Assembly: GCA_902495525.1 (NCBI GenBank)
Contig: CABUXL010000003.1
Coordinates: 1 to 64,000 of the forward strand
Length of the DNA stretch: 64,000 bases
Reading direction: 5' to 3'
Origin: an uncultured Collinsella sp.
GTDB lineage: Bacteria > Actinomycetota > Coriobacteriia > Coriobacteriales > Coriobacteriaceae
Part shown: piece by piece, positions 25,209-33,862 of the stretch
How positions within the stretch are numbered: position 1 is the first letter of the stretch
How the letters are laid out: each line of letters starts with the position of its first letter
Position numbers and translations under genes: made by a program
The notes under the pieces: generated by a model
The model's input: only the letters and a program-made list of their open reading frames with translations
The model's database searches: none
What the model was told of the DNA's origin: nothing

Positions 25209-27785
25209 ATGGAATTTTACGCAAGCTGCCCCGAGGGCTTTGAGTCCGCACTCGCCGATGAGCTTAAACGCCTCGGGCTTTCGCATGTTCGCCGGCTGAA
25301 GGGCCGCGCTACATTTGAGGGCGAGCTCGAAGAAGGCTACCGCGCCTGCCTGTGGTCGCGCCTAGCGAGCCGCGTGTTTGCGGTGCTCGGGCGCTTTGAG
25401 GCGCAGGATGCCGATGAACTGTACGACGGCGTTTACGACATCGCCTGGGAGAGCATTGTTCGCCCCGGTGCCACCATCGCCATTACCGCCCGCGGCGTGA
25501 CAGAGCAGCTGCGCAACACGCGTTTCTCGGCCCTGCGCGCCAAGGACGCGCTGTGCGACCGTCTGGCCGAGACCACGGGCCGTCGCGCCGATGTCGACGC
25601 CGCCGACCCCGATGTTCACCTGCTGCTTTCGCTGCGCCAGCGCCGCGCGAGCATCAGCCTAGACCTTTCGGGAGACCCGCTGTTCAAGCGCCTGCCGCCC
25701 GCAGCGACCCGCGCCAGCGAGGGCGCGCACGTGCTGCGCCCCGACTACGCCGCCCTGGTGCTGGCGCAGGTCGGCTGGACCGCACTGTGCGAGCGCGAGC
25801 TAACGGCCGACGATTACGAAAACGAAGCGCTGCCCACGCTAATCGATGCCTCGTGCGCCGGCGGCGGCCTGTTGCTGGAAGCCGTGAACATTCTGACCGA
25901 CCGCGCCCCGGGCGCCGCACGCGAGCGCTGGGGCTTTGAGGGCTGGCAGCTACACGACGCCGCTCTGTGGGAGCAGCTGCTTGCCGAGGCGCGCGAGCGC
26001 GAGGCGGCAGCGCGCGAGCGCCAGGCGCGCATCCTGGCCATGGACATTGACCCCACCGCCCGCAAGACCGCTGAGCGCATGGTCAAGTGTGCCGGCTACA
26101 AGCGCTTTGTCGATTTTTGCGCCGCTAAGTCCGCCACCGTGCTGGACCACGCGGGCACTGTCGCCGGTGCCGCCCTCGTCGCGGATACGACCGAGACACC
26201 GCTTTCACTCATGCACGATGCCATGACGCTCATCGGCGAGCTGCGCCGCGCCCCCGAGCTCGCTTCGGCGCCGGTCGCCGCGCTCACCCGCGACGGATTG
26301 CTGGCCCGCGCGCTCCACGCCGAGCCCAAGCGCTCGATCGCCGTCATGCCCAACAACGAGGAGGCGGCTATTGAGGTTTGGCCCTCGCTCGACCACGCCG
26401 CCGCGGCATTTGAAGCAGCGATCAGCGCAGATGCCGAGGAACAGACCGCAGACGCTCATGACGAAGCCGCCGATACTCCCACGCCCGAACCTGCCGCCAC
26501 GCTCGACCTGGGCGACGGCAAGCCGCTGCCCGTGCTCATCCCCGAGTCCGAGCAGTTCGCCAACCGCCTGCGCAAGAATGCCCGTCTGCGCCGCAAGTGG
26601 GCCAAGCGCGAGGGCGTGAGCTGCTACCGCGTCTACGATGCCGACCTACCCGACTACTCCGCCGCCATCGACCTGTACGAGGGCTGCCCGCAGACGCCGG
26701 GCCGCTGGCTCGTCATCGCCGAATACGCCGCGCCCAAGACCATCGACCCCGCGCTGGCCCAGGCCCGCATGCTCGACATCTTGGCCATTGCGCCCCGCAT
26801 CCTGGATGTTCCCGCCGAGCATGTGCACGCCAAGGCCCGCATGCGTTCGCGCGGCGGCTCGCAGTACGGCAAGCAGGGCGCCGGCAAGGGCGGCTCGGGC
26901 GAGCGCGCCAATATCGCACGCCGTCGTCTGCCGCTCATCGAAGAGGGTGGACTCACCTTTGCCGTCAACTTTGATGACTACCTGGATGTGGGCATCTTCT
27001 TGGATCACCGCGTCACCCGCAACCTGGTGCGCGAGCACGCCAAACAGGCACGCCGCTTCCTCAACCTGTTCGCCTACACCGGCACCGCCACCTGCTATGC
27101 GGCCGACGGCGGCGTCGAGGAAACCGTGACAGTCGACCTCTCCAACACCTACCTGGACTGGGCCGAGCGCAATATGCGCCAGAACGGCTTTGTGGGGCCG
27201 CAGCATCATTTTGTGCGCGACGACGTGCTCGCCTGGATTCGCGACCAGCGCCAGACGCGCAACCGCTGGGACCTGATTTTTGTCGACCCGCCCACGTTCT
27301 CGAACTCGTCCAAGATGGGCCGCCGTACCTGGGATGTCCAGCGCGACCATGTTGAGCTTTTGGCCGGCGTATCGCGCCTGCTCGCGCAGGGCGGCCATGC
27401 CATCTTTAGCTGCAACCTGCGCGGCTTCCGTCCCGAAACGCGCAAGCTCGCGCGCGCGGGCGTCGTGCTGGAGGACATTACGACGCAGACCATTCCCGAG
27501 GACTTCGCGCGCAACCAGAAGGTGCACCACTGCTATATCGTGCGCCGCCTGCCCATCGAGGACGCCATGGCCGAGGTCGGCTTTAGCGCCGAGGAGATTG
27601 CCGAGCGAACCGAGGAGCTGCGCAACCCCGAGGCCCGCAAGCCTCGCGCGGCAGCGCCCGCGCACGCGCAGGCAGGCGACCAGGGGCCGCACGGCAACGG
27701 CAAGTCCAACTTTGCTGGCAAACCCTCCCCTGCCGGCAAGTCCAAAAAGAAGAAGTTCTACGCCAGCAAGCCCAAGGGCAAATAG
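25209..27785 (+). CDS. RlmKL-like bifunctional 23S rRNA methyltransferase
   Basis: An 858-residue protein with an N-terminal THUMP/RlmL part and a C-terminal RlmK part; E. coli RlmKL is about 700. RlmK (from about residue 560) looks active: RRFLNLFAYTGTATCYAADGG binds S-adenosylmethionine and FVDPPTFSNS is the catalytic loop, consistent with m7G2069 formation. The RlmL half is degenerate: the SAM loop reads LIDASCAGGGLLLEAV instead of DPMCGSGT, and no NPPYG motif is present, so m2G activity is doubtful. An acidic Ala/Glu-rich linker (~400-430) and a basic Lys-rich tail are extra. SD AGAGAGG. Confidence 0.85.
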   Translation: MEFYASCPEGFESALADELKRLGLSHVRRLKGRATFEGELEEGYRACLWSRLASRVFAVLGRFEAQDADELYDGVYDIAWESIVRPGATIAITARGVTEQLRNTRFSALRAKDALCDRLAETTGRRADVDAADPDVHLLLSLRQRRASISLDLSGDPLFKRLPPAATRASEGAHVLRPDYAALVLAQVGWTALCERELTADDYENEALPTLIDASCAGGGLLLEAVNILTDRAPGAARERWGFEGWQLHDAALWEQLLAEAREREAAARERQARILAMDIDPTARKTAERMVKCAGYKRFVDFCAAKSATVLDHAGTVAGAALVADTTETPLSLMHDAMTLIGELRRAPELASAPVAALTRDGLLARALHAEPKRSIAVMPNNEEAAIEVWPSLDHAAAAFEAAISADAEEQTADAHDEAADTPTPEPAATLDLGDGKPLPVLIPESEQFANRLRKNARLRRKWAKREGVSCYRVYDADLPDYSAAIDLYEGCPQTPGRWLVIAEYAAPKTIDPALAQARMLDILAIAPRILDVPAEHVHAKARMRSRGGSQYGKQGAGKGGSGERANIARRRLPLIEEGGLTFAVNFDDYLDVGIFLDHRVTRNLVREHAKQARRFLNLFAYTGTATCYAADGGVEETVTVDLSNTYLDWAERNMRQNGFVGPQHHFVRDDVLAWIRDQRQTRNRWDLIFVDPPTFSNSSKMGRRTWDVQRDHVELLAGVSRLLAQGGHAIFSCNLRGFRPETRKLARAGVVLEDITTQTIPEDFARNQKVHHCYIVRRLPIEDAMAEVGFSAEEIAERTEELRNPEARKPRAAAPAHAQAGDQGPHGNGKSNFAGKPSPAGKSKKKKFYASKPKGK

Positions 27786-27790
27786 ACAAC

Positions 27791-27855
27791 GTTGCGGTGG
27801 AATACGGACTGTTTTGCCTGGAATTAGGCAAATTTAGACCGTATTTCACCGCAAC
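27791..27855. terminator. Convergent-gene hairpin, family GTTGCGGTGGAATA (copy 1)
   Basis: GTTGCGGTGGAATACGG pairs with CCGTATTTCACCGCAAC with single mismatches, and an inner GCCT/AGGC stem sits in the loop. It lies between the convergent rlmKL-like and kdpE genes. A second family member is at 57377-57440. Confidence 0.55.
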
Positions 27856-27880
27856 TCATATTGGGATGGCGGATGCCGAC

Positions 27881-28594
27881 CTATCCCTGGATGACCAATC
27901 GGTAACCAATACCCACGTGCGTCTGGATATAGCGCGGATGCGCGGGGTCGGACTCGATCTTCTTACGCAACGTGCCCATAAAGACACGCAGGCTCGCCAG
28001 GTCGCTCTTGGTCGCCGTGCCCCAAATCTCGTGCAGGATAAACTGGTGCGTCAGTACCTTGTCGGCGTTATGCGCCAGCAGGCACAGGAGCTTATACTCG
28101 ATCGGCGTCAGATGCAGTTCCTCGCCATCCATCGTGGCGATGCCGGCATCAAAATCGATATGCAGCTCACCGGTATCGAACGAGCCCTCGGAGACAACGC
28201 CGCCCGTCTGCGCATACGAAAGGCGCCTGAGCGTCGTGCGAATGCGCGCGAGCAGTTCCTCGACCGAAAACGGCTTGGTCAGATAGTCGTCGGCGCCGGC
28301 ATCGAGCGCGCGGATTTTGTCCGTATCCTCGCTGCGCGCCGAGACCACGATAATCGGCATGCCCGACCATGTGCGCACCGACTCCACCACCTTGACGCCG
28401 TCCATATCGGGCAGGCCCAGATCGAGCAGCACAATGCTCGGCGCCTGCGACGAGGCGGCGGCGATGGCGGCATGGGCGGTCTCCACAGCCATATGGCGCA
28501 AGCCGTGCGCCTCGAGCGCGGCAACGATAAGGTTGCGAACGGCGGGGTCGTCCTCAACGACCAAGATGAGCGGTTTTACGGCAGAGTTCGGCAC
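27881..28594 (-). CDS. kdpE: OmpR/KdpE-family response regulator
   Basis: A 237-residue two-component regulator. The receiver domain (1-120) has acidic residues in VVEDDP, the phosphoacceptor in LLDLGLPDMDG and the Lys in YLTKPF. The winged-helix output domain (135-230) carries LTPIEYKLLCLLAHNADKVLTHQFIL. The start is GTG 28594 with AAGGAG seven bases upstream, overlapping the tail of the kinase gene region (4-bp gap); the frame to 28675 extends into the kinase gene. It is paired with a KdpD-like kinase and lies next to the Kup potassium uptake gene, so control of potassium transport is likely. Confidence 0.88.
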   Translation of the reverse strand: MPNSAVKPLILVVEDDPAVRNLIVAALEAHGLRHMAVETAHAAIAAASSQAPSIVLLDLGLPDMDGVKVVESVRTWSGMPIIVVSARSEDTDKIRALDAGADDYLTKPFSVEELLARIRTTLRRLSYAQTGGVVSEGSFDTGELHIDFDAGIATMDGEELHLTPIEYKLLCLLAHNADKVLTHQFILHEIWGTATKSDLASLRVFMGTLRKKIESDPAHPRYIQTHVGIGYRLVIQG

Positions 28595-28598
28595 AGCG

Positions 28599-30224
28599 CT
28601 ACTCCTTATCAAACGAAACGTCGGCGGCGGGAAGTTCAATCGTAAAGACCGAACCGTGCGGGTCCGCCGCGGCAACCTCTATGCTACCGCCATGCGCCAA
28701 CGCAATGGAACGGCAGAGCGAAAGACCCAGGCCAACGCTGCGGTGGCTGTCGGCCAGACCATGGTTGGCGGTATAGAACGACTCGAAGATCCGCTCGCGG
28801 TCCTCGGATGCGATGCCCGGACCATCGTCGGCCACCGAGCACGCCACGCGTCCATCGTCGACGCTAATCGAAATCATGATATGCGAGCCCGCGGGCGTAT
28901 AGGTGATGGCGTTGTTCACCAGATTGACCACCAGCTGCACCATCAGGCGTGCATCGACGTTGACGAGCGCCGGCTCATCGCACGCCACCACCTTAAGGTC
29001 GTGCTCGCGCACGGCAGGGTTCACGTGGCGCAGCGCCTCCTCGACGATATCGTCCATGAGCTCGAGCGTGGTCGACAGGCGCATGCCGCCACCCTCGAGC
29101 TTGGTGATGGCGAGCAGGTTCTCGACGGTGGCGTTGAGCCACAGCGCATCCGAGCGAATGGATAGAAGCAGGCCGCGGCGCGTCTGGGCATCGAGCACTG
29201 CAGTGCCGGTCGAGCCCTGGTCGAGCAGCACGTCGGCATTACCCGAAATACTGGTAAGCGGCGTGCGCAGATCGTGCGAGATGGAGCGCAGCAGGTTGGC
29301 GCGCAGCTGTTCGTTTTTGGCGAGCACCGCCGCTTCCTCGCGGGCCTCCATGGCGCGGGCGCGGTCGAGCGCCAGCTCGCCTTCGCTCACGATGGCATCG
29401 GCAAGCGTCCGCTCCTCGTGCGTCAGCACGTCGGGCTCGGCAACGATGGCCAGCACGCCCACCACCGAGGCGGGGTCGCCCGAGCGGACGAAGCCGTCGC
29501 CTGTGCGAACCGTCAGGTAGATGCCAAAAAACGCCGAGCCGCCATAGGTGGCATCGAGCGGCGTTCCCACATAGGCGGACGCCGAGAGCCGCGGCGGCAT
29601 CTGCGGCGCCAGTTCATGCACCGGCGCGGCATCGCCCACGGCCGTGTATGTCGCGCGCGGCAGCAGGTCATCGCCCTCGGCGTCGGCGCTGTACCACACG
29701 ACCGGACAGCCCGAAAGACGCGCCAGCTGCGTTGCCATGGCATGGACAATCTGCTGCTGATCGGCGCAGCGCTGCAACATGCGGTTGGTCTCGAGCACCA
29801 TATGCGTGCGGCGGTCGCTGGCGGCAGCCTGTGCCAAGGCGCGGCGCAGGGCCAACGCAATCGAGCTCGACACAAGCGAGACCACGAACATGATGAAGAA
29901 CATGCCGGGATAGACGCGGTCGATAAGCGACAGCGAGTAGCGCGGGTCGACAAACAAGAAGTTGTAGAGCGCCACGGCGGCAGCCGAGCTCAGCAAGCAA
30001 TACAGGCGACTCCAGGTAAAGAATGCGCACAGCTGAACGGCGAACACATAGACGATCATGATACTCGGCGCGAGACCCGGATGGTCGAGCAGCGCGCCCA
30101 CAATCGTCGCCGCGACCAGCAGCCCCACTGATACGCAGGCGTCATACAGAGGAGTGCGGCGCGTCAGCGTTGTGCGCCGCCACCAAAAGCTATCGGCAAT
30201 ATCGCCGTCCGTACGGACGTCCAT
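28599..30224 (-). CDS. kdpD: KdpD-like sensor histidine kinase, short form
   Basis: A 541-residue membrane kinase. Four transmembrane helices (about 25-125) match the DUF4118 region of KdpD, including YNFLFVDPRYSL. A GAF-like segment follows (150-280), then the phosphoacceptor His in SISHDLRTPLTS and ATPase boxes DDGPGIASEDRERIF and GLGLSL. Full-length KdpD is about 890 residues; the N-terminal KdpD signalling and Usp domains are absent, so signal input must differ. A terminator separates it from the upstream small protein. It is coupled to kdpE. No kdpFABC operon is in the window. Confidence 0.87.
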   Translation of the reverse strand: MDVRTDGDIADSFWWRRTTLTRRTPLYDACVSVGLLVAATIVGALLDHPGLAPSIMIVYVFAVQLCAFFTWSRLYCLLSSAAAVALYNFLFVDPRYSLSLIDRVYPGMFFIMFVVSLVSSSIALALRRALAQAAASDRRTHMVLETNRMLQRCADQQQIVHAMATQLARLSGCPVVWYSADAEGDDLLPRATYTAVGDAAPVHELAPQMPPRLSASAYVGTPLDATYGGSAFFGIYLTVRTGDGFVRSGDPASVVGVLAIVAEPDVLTHEERTLADAIVSEGELALDRARAMEAREEAAVLAKNEQLRANLLRSISHDLRTPLTSISGNADVLLDQGSTGTAVLDAQTRRGLLLSIRSDALWLNATVENLLAITKLEGGGMRLSTTLELMDDIVEEALRHVNPAVREHDLKVVACDEPALVNVDARLMVQLVVNLVNNAITYTPAGSHIMISISVDDGRVACSVADDGPGIASEDRERIFESFYTANHGLADSHRSVGLGLSLCRSIALAHGGSIEVAAADPHGSVFTIELPAADVSFDKE

Positions 30225-30250
30225 CAGCGCCCCACCCCTCTCTCAAAAAC

Positions 30251-30286
30251 AAAAACCACCACAAAGGGGCACCTTTGTGGTGGTTT
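30251..30286 (-). terminator. Intrinsic terminator after kup-small ORF
   Basis: CCACCACAAAGG (30256-30267) pairs with 30272-30283 around GGCA. Read on the minus strand it is followed by TTTTTGTTTTTG. It separates the kup transcript from kdpD. Confidence 0.75.
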
Positions 30287-30331
30287 CCCTTGTGGTGGTT
30301 CCAAGTGTATAGCCTTTGCAACCTGCAGTCG

Positions 30332-30526
30332 TTAGACAAACAGCACGTGCGCGAGCAGTGCGCACACGCACACCGCTCCAAATACCAGTGCCACGATCGA
30401 GATCACGCGGTCGGCCATGTCCATGTTGGCGCGATTCGTAAAGAACCGATCTTCGGCGGCGTCGACGCGCGCCTCACGCACCATTTCGACCACCGCCTCG
30501 CGGCCATCAAGCGCCTTTGTTTCCAT
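30332..30526 (-). CDS. Small hypothetical membrane protein downstream of kup
   Basis: A 64-residue protein with a charged N-terminal half and one C-terminal transmembrane helix (VISIVALVFGAVCVCALLAHV). The start is set at ATG 30526 (METKALDG) because GGGGAGG lies five bases upstream; ATG 30556 is the alternative. It lies 60 bp after kup on the same strand and ahead of a terminator, so it probably shares the kup transcript. Small hydrophobic partners of potassium transporters exist (KdpF is one), but there is no sequence similarity that lets me claim this role. Confidence 0.55.
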   Translation of the reverse strand: METKALDGREAVVEMVREARVDAAEDRFFTNRANMDMADRVISIVALVFGAVCVCALLAHVLFV

Positions 30527-30587
30527 GTTTGCCTCCCCAGCCTCAATCTTGTCCATCGAAAACCAGCTCCATGCAGCCTGTCGGCGC

Positions 30588-32615
30588 CTACGGCCGCTCG
30601 TTGGGAGCCAGGCGCTGCATCTTATTCACGGCCTTGAACTTGGTGAACAGCGGCACGTACTCAAAGCTCACGTTGGAGTTCTCCAGGCCATACCAACGTG
30701 CGGGCGTGCCGGCGGCGCGGCGGATGATGTACTTGAGCGTGATGGCCGTGCGCTCGCTGGGCTCCACGTCGCTCTCGGGCGCCAGAAGCTTACGGATCAG
30801 GACGAACTTGAACGTACCGATGTTACCCGGATCCTTGTAGACCGAGTAGTCATGCGTCTGCGGCGGCAGCTCGCCGGTGGCAGCCAGGTCCTGAACAACC
30901 TGACGCAGGTAGGCATTGACGCGCTGGTTGATCTTGTAGCCCAGGTACAGATGCACGCGGAACACGTAGTCGGTGCCGAACGTCTCGACCGAATAGGCAA
31001 AGGTGTGCGGTTCGTCCATGGTCTCGACGTTCACAAACCACCAGGCGTGGGCACGCTTGGGATGCTTGTCCAAGATCGAGTAGACGATATCGCGGTCGAT
31101 GTAGTCGGTATGGGTGTCCTTGGTCAGGTACACGACGTTGTCGCTCATGCGCTCGTAACGGTCGTCGTCGCGCAGGCGCTTGAGCTGCGGCAGGTAGCTA
31201 CGCAGCGGCAGCAGCGTAAACTGGCGCTGCTCGACCGCCGTGCCGTTGTACCAGCACACCATAATGCCCATGATGAGTGCAGCCATGAGGATGGTGAAGT
31301 AGCCGCCGTGAAAGAACTTGGTGAGCGAGCTCACGAAGAAGAAGCCTTCGAGCAAAAGGAAGAAGGCCGCGAAGATCCACGGAGCAACCTTGAGCTTGCG
31401 CTCCTCGTGCAGGTAGAAGAAGAGCAGCAGCGTGGTGCACATCATAGTCAGCGTAATGGCAAGGCCGTAGGCGGCTTCCATATGCGCCGAGTTCTGGAAC
31501 AGCAGCACCACGATGACGCAGCCGACAAGCATAACGTTGTTGACCATGGGGATGTAGAGCTGGCCCTTGGTCTCGGCAGGGTAGAAGACCTGCATGTGCG
31601 GCATAAGGTCCAGGCGGCTGGCCTCGGACACCAGCGAGAATGCGCCGGTGATGAGCGCCTGCGAGGCGATGATGGCCGCGATGGTGGAAAGGCCGACGGC
31701 AAACGGGCGCAGGCCCGGGGCGAGCATCTGGTAGAACGGGTTGAGGTCGGCAATGCCCATGAGCTCGGGGTTTGCGGCGTTGTTCATAAGCCAAGCACCC
31801 TGGCCCATATAGGAAAGCAGCAGGCAGCACTTAACGAACGGCCAGGTGGCGTAGATGTTGCCGCGGCCGACGTGGCCCATGTCGGAGTAGAGCGCCTCGG
31901 CACCGGTGGTGGCGAGGAAGCAGCTGCCCAGAATCATGATGCCCGCGTGGTTGTTGGGGCTTAGCAAAAAGGCGATGCCGCGCACCGGGTTGAGGCACAG
32001 CAGCACGGCGGGGTGCTGGAAGACAAAGAACAGACCCGTGCCGCCCAGGAACAGAAACCACAGCGTCATGATGGGGCCAAAGGCGTGACCGATCTTGGCC
32101 GTACCGATGCGCTGTACCAAGAAGAGCACGATGATGATGGCGAGCGTAATGGCGACGACGCGGCCCTGGTCATCGCCCAGCACGGCATGAACCGCCGGGA
32201 TAGTGCGCAGGCCCTCGATGGCCGTGGTAACGGTAACGGCCGGCGTCAGGATGCCGTCGGCGAGCAACGCGGCGCCACCCAGCATGGCGGGGATGATAAG
32301 CCACTTGCCGCAACGCTTGACCAGGCTGTACAGGGCAAAGATGCCGCCCTCGCCATGGTTATCGGCGCGCAGCGAGATGAGCACATACTTGATGGTGGTC
32401 AGCAGCGTGACCGTCCACACGACAAGGGAGAGCGCGCCGAGCACGAACTCCTCCGTGACGCTTCCGATACCGCCGTTGCCGGCAACGAGCGCCTTGGTTA
32501 CATACATAGGGCTGGTGCCGATATCGCCGTACACCACGCCCAGCGTGACGAGCATCGCCGAGATGCTCACAGGAATCGCAGCGTGCGAGGCTGCCTCCTT
32601 GGCCTTTTGTTCCAT
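30588..32615 (-). CDS. kup: Kup family potassium transporter
   Basis: A 675-residue K+ uptake permease of the KUP/HAK/KT type: about 12 transmembrane helices in the first 430 residues and a soluble C-terminal domain. The diagnostic N-terminus TLGVVYGDIGTSPMYV is present, as are GEGGIFALY and the later GSCFLATTGAEALYSDMGH. It works at the cytoplasmic membrane, probably as a K+/H+ symporter. ATG 32615 (MEQKAKE) lies 10 bases after GGGAGG; a TTG six codons upstream overlaps that site. Neighbouring kdpDE may control it. Confidence 0.94.
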   Translation of the reverse strand: MEQKAKEAASHAAIPVSISAMLVTLGVVYGDIGTSPMYVTKALVAGNGGIGSVTEEFVLGALSLVVWTVTLLTTIKYVLISLRADNHGEGGIFALYSLVKRCGKWLIIPAMLGGAALLADGILTPAVTVTTAIEGLRTIPAVHAVLGDDQGRVVAITLAIIIVLFLVQRIGTAKIGHAFGPIMTLWFLFLGGTGLFFVFQHPAVLLCLNPVRGIAFLLSPNNHAGIMILGSCFLATTGAEALYSDMGHVGRGNIYATWPFVKCCLLLSYMGQGAWLMNNAANPELMGIADLNPFYQMLAPGLRPFAVGLSTIAAIIASQALITGAFSLVSEASRLDLMPHMQVFYPAETKGQLYIPMVNNVMLVGCVIVVLLFQNSAHMEAAYGLAITLTMMCTTLLLFFYLHEERKLKVAPWIFAAFFLLLEGFFFVSSLTKFFHGGYFTILMAALIMGIMVCWYNGTAVEQRQFTLLPLRSYLPQLKRLRDDDRYERMSDNVVYLTKDTHTDYIDRDIVYSILDKHPKRAHAWWFVNVETMDEPHTFAYSVETFGTDYVFRVHLYLGYKINQRVNAYLRQVVQDLAATGELPPQTHDYSVYKDPGNIGTFKFVLIRKLLAPESDVEPSERTAITLKYIIRRAAGTPARWYGLENSNVSFEYVPLFTKFKAVNKMQRLAPNERP

Positions 32616-32740
32616 AAGCCGGTTTCCTCCCAACTTTAATGTTCGAAGGGATTATAGGTAATCGGCCCATGTTTTAATGCACTGTTTTCCCAGCTAGATA
32701 AAGATTTATACAGTCTTTAGGCCACCGCGGCGATATGAAG

Positions 32741-32769
32741 TGTGACAAAGGGACTATCCCCTTGTCACA
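32741..32769. repeat. Palindrome TGTGACAAAGGG, copy 3
   Basis: TGTGACAAAGGG (32741-32752) and CCCCTTGTCACA (32758-32769) pair with one mismatch. It lies between kup and the nitroreductase gene, immediately after the latter's stop. Confidence 0.5.
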
Positions 32770-32773
32770 TTCG

Positions 32774-33649
32774 TCATTTTCCGAGCCAGTTTTTGAACCA
32801 CCACTCCATGGAGCGGCTCATCTCGGCCATAAAGGGGCTCGTGTGCTTGCGGGTGTAGATATCCACGACGCGCTCCCCCACCTCGCGGGCGTGCGGGCGA
32901 AACATCGCATCCATCTCGGCCACCTGCGCGTCCATGGTCGCAGCATCGGCGCGGCAGTAGCGCTCCTCGTGCACCAGGTTCACCACGGGGTGCGCGATTG
33001 CCGGGCGCTCCTTACGGGGCGTGCCGATGATGAGCATCGACAGCGGCATGGTATAGGGCGGCAGATCGAGCAGCGCGGCAACTTCCTCGGCGTTCTCGAC
33101 GATGTCGCCGATATAGCAGCTCCCCAGCCCCAGGGCCTCGGCGGCAACCACGGCGTTTTGCGCGGCGATCACGGCATCCTGAGCCGCGATGGCAAAGTCG
33201 CCCAGACCCGGCGCGCGGCGGGGCGCCTTGCCCGTACGCTCTACAAACTCGGGCTCAAAGCAGCCCACGTGCTCAAACAGATCGATCCACTTGGCATAGT
33301 CGACCACAAATATAAGTACCCAGGGCGCCTTGGCGATCATGGGCTGGTGGTCGCACAGGTCGGCCAGGCGGTCGAGCGTTGCCTGCTCGCGGATGCTCAC
33401 GATGGAATACATCATCATGGCGCCCGCCGACGGCGCGCGGCTCGCCGCATGCAAGATCGCCGCCCGCTGCTCGTCGGTCACCGCCACGGGACGGTCGTCG
33501 TCATCACGCGCGAAGGCACGCGTGGACGAGCGGTGTTCCAAGATGTCCAGCGCCGCGTTGCCCGTAGTCTCGACCGGATAGCCGCCCGCGTCCACGCCCA
33601 CAGCTCCGCCGCAGTACTCGGTGCCCGTCATACAAACCTGCTCGCCCAT
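32774..33649 (-). CDS. Nitroreductase family protein
   Basis: A 291-residue flavoprotein of the FMN-dependent nitroreductase superfamily, predicted to reduce nitro compounds, quinones or other electrophiles with NAD(P)H. The N-terminal ILEHRSSTRAF contains the Arg residues that bind the FMN phosphate, and VAAEALGLGSCYIGDI is the conserved late flavin-contact region. It starts at ATG 33649 with AGGATAG upstream. The C-terminal ~60 residues (from about PVVNLVHEERY) are longer than in minimal family members. Monocistronic. Substrate not predictable. Confidence 0.88.
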   Translation of the reverse strand: MGEQVCMTGTEYCGGAVGVDAGGYPVETTGNAALDILEHRSSTRAFARDDDDRPVAVTDEQRAAILHAASRAPSAGAMMMYSIVSIREQATLDRLADLCDHQPMIAKAPWVLIFVVDYAKWIDLFEHVGCFEPEFVERTGKAPRRAPGLGDFAIAAQDAVIAAQNAVVAAEALGLGSCYIGDIVENAEEVAALLDLPPYTMPLSMLIIGTPRKERPAIAHPVVNLVHEERYCRADAATMDAQVAEMDAMFRPHAREVGERVVDIYTRKHTSPFMAEMSRSMEWWFKNWLGK

Positions 33650-33862
33650 AGCTCTATCCTCGCTAATTCTTTAAGAAGCCTTTACGTTTCCGTGTAATTC
33701 CCGTCCATTATCGCGCAGGCCGCCACTACATTGCGCCACACCGCCGCACGTGCGCGTTAATATGGCTGGTTGTTGTGCGCAGCCACCAATTGCAGCGCAT
33801 ATCTTGGTAACAATCGGGTAAACCCCCGCTTTCGTACGTTTTAGTTTGTGAGGAGTCTCAGC

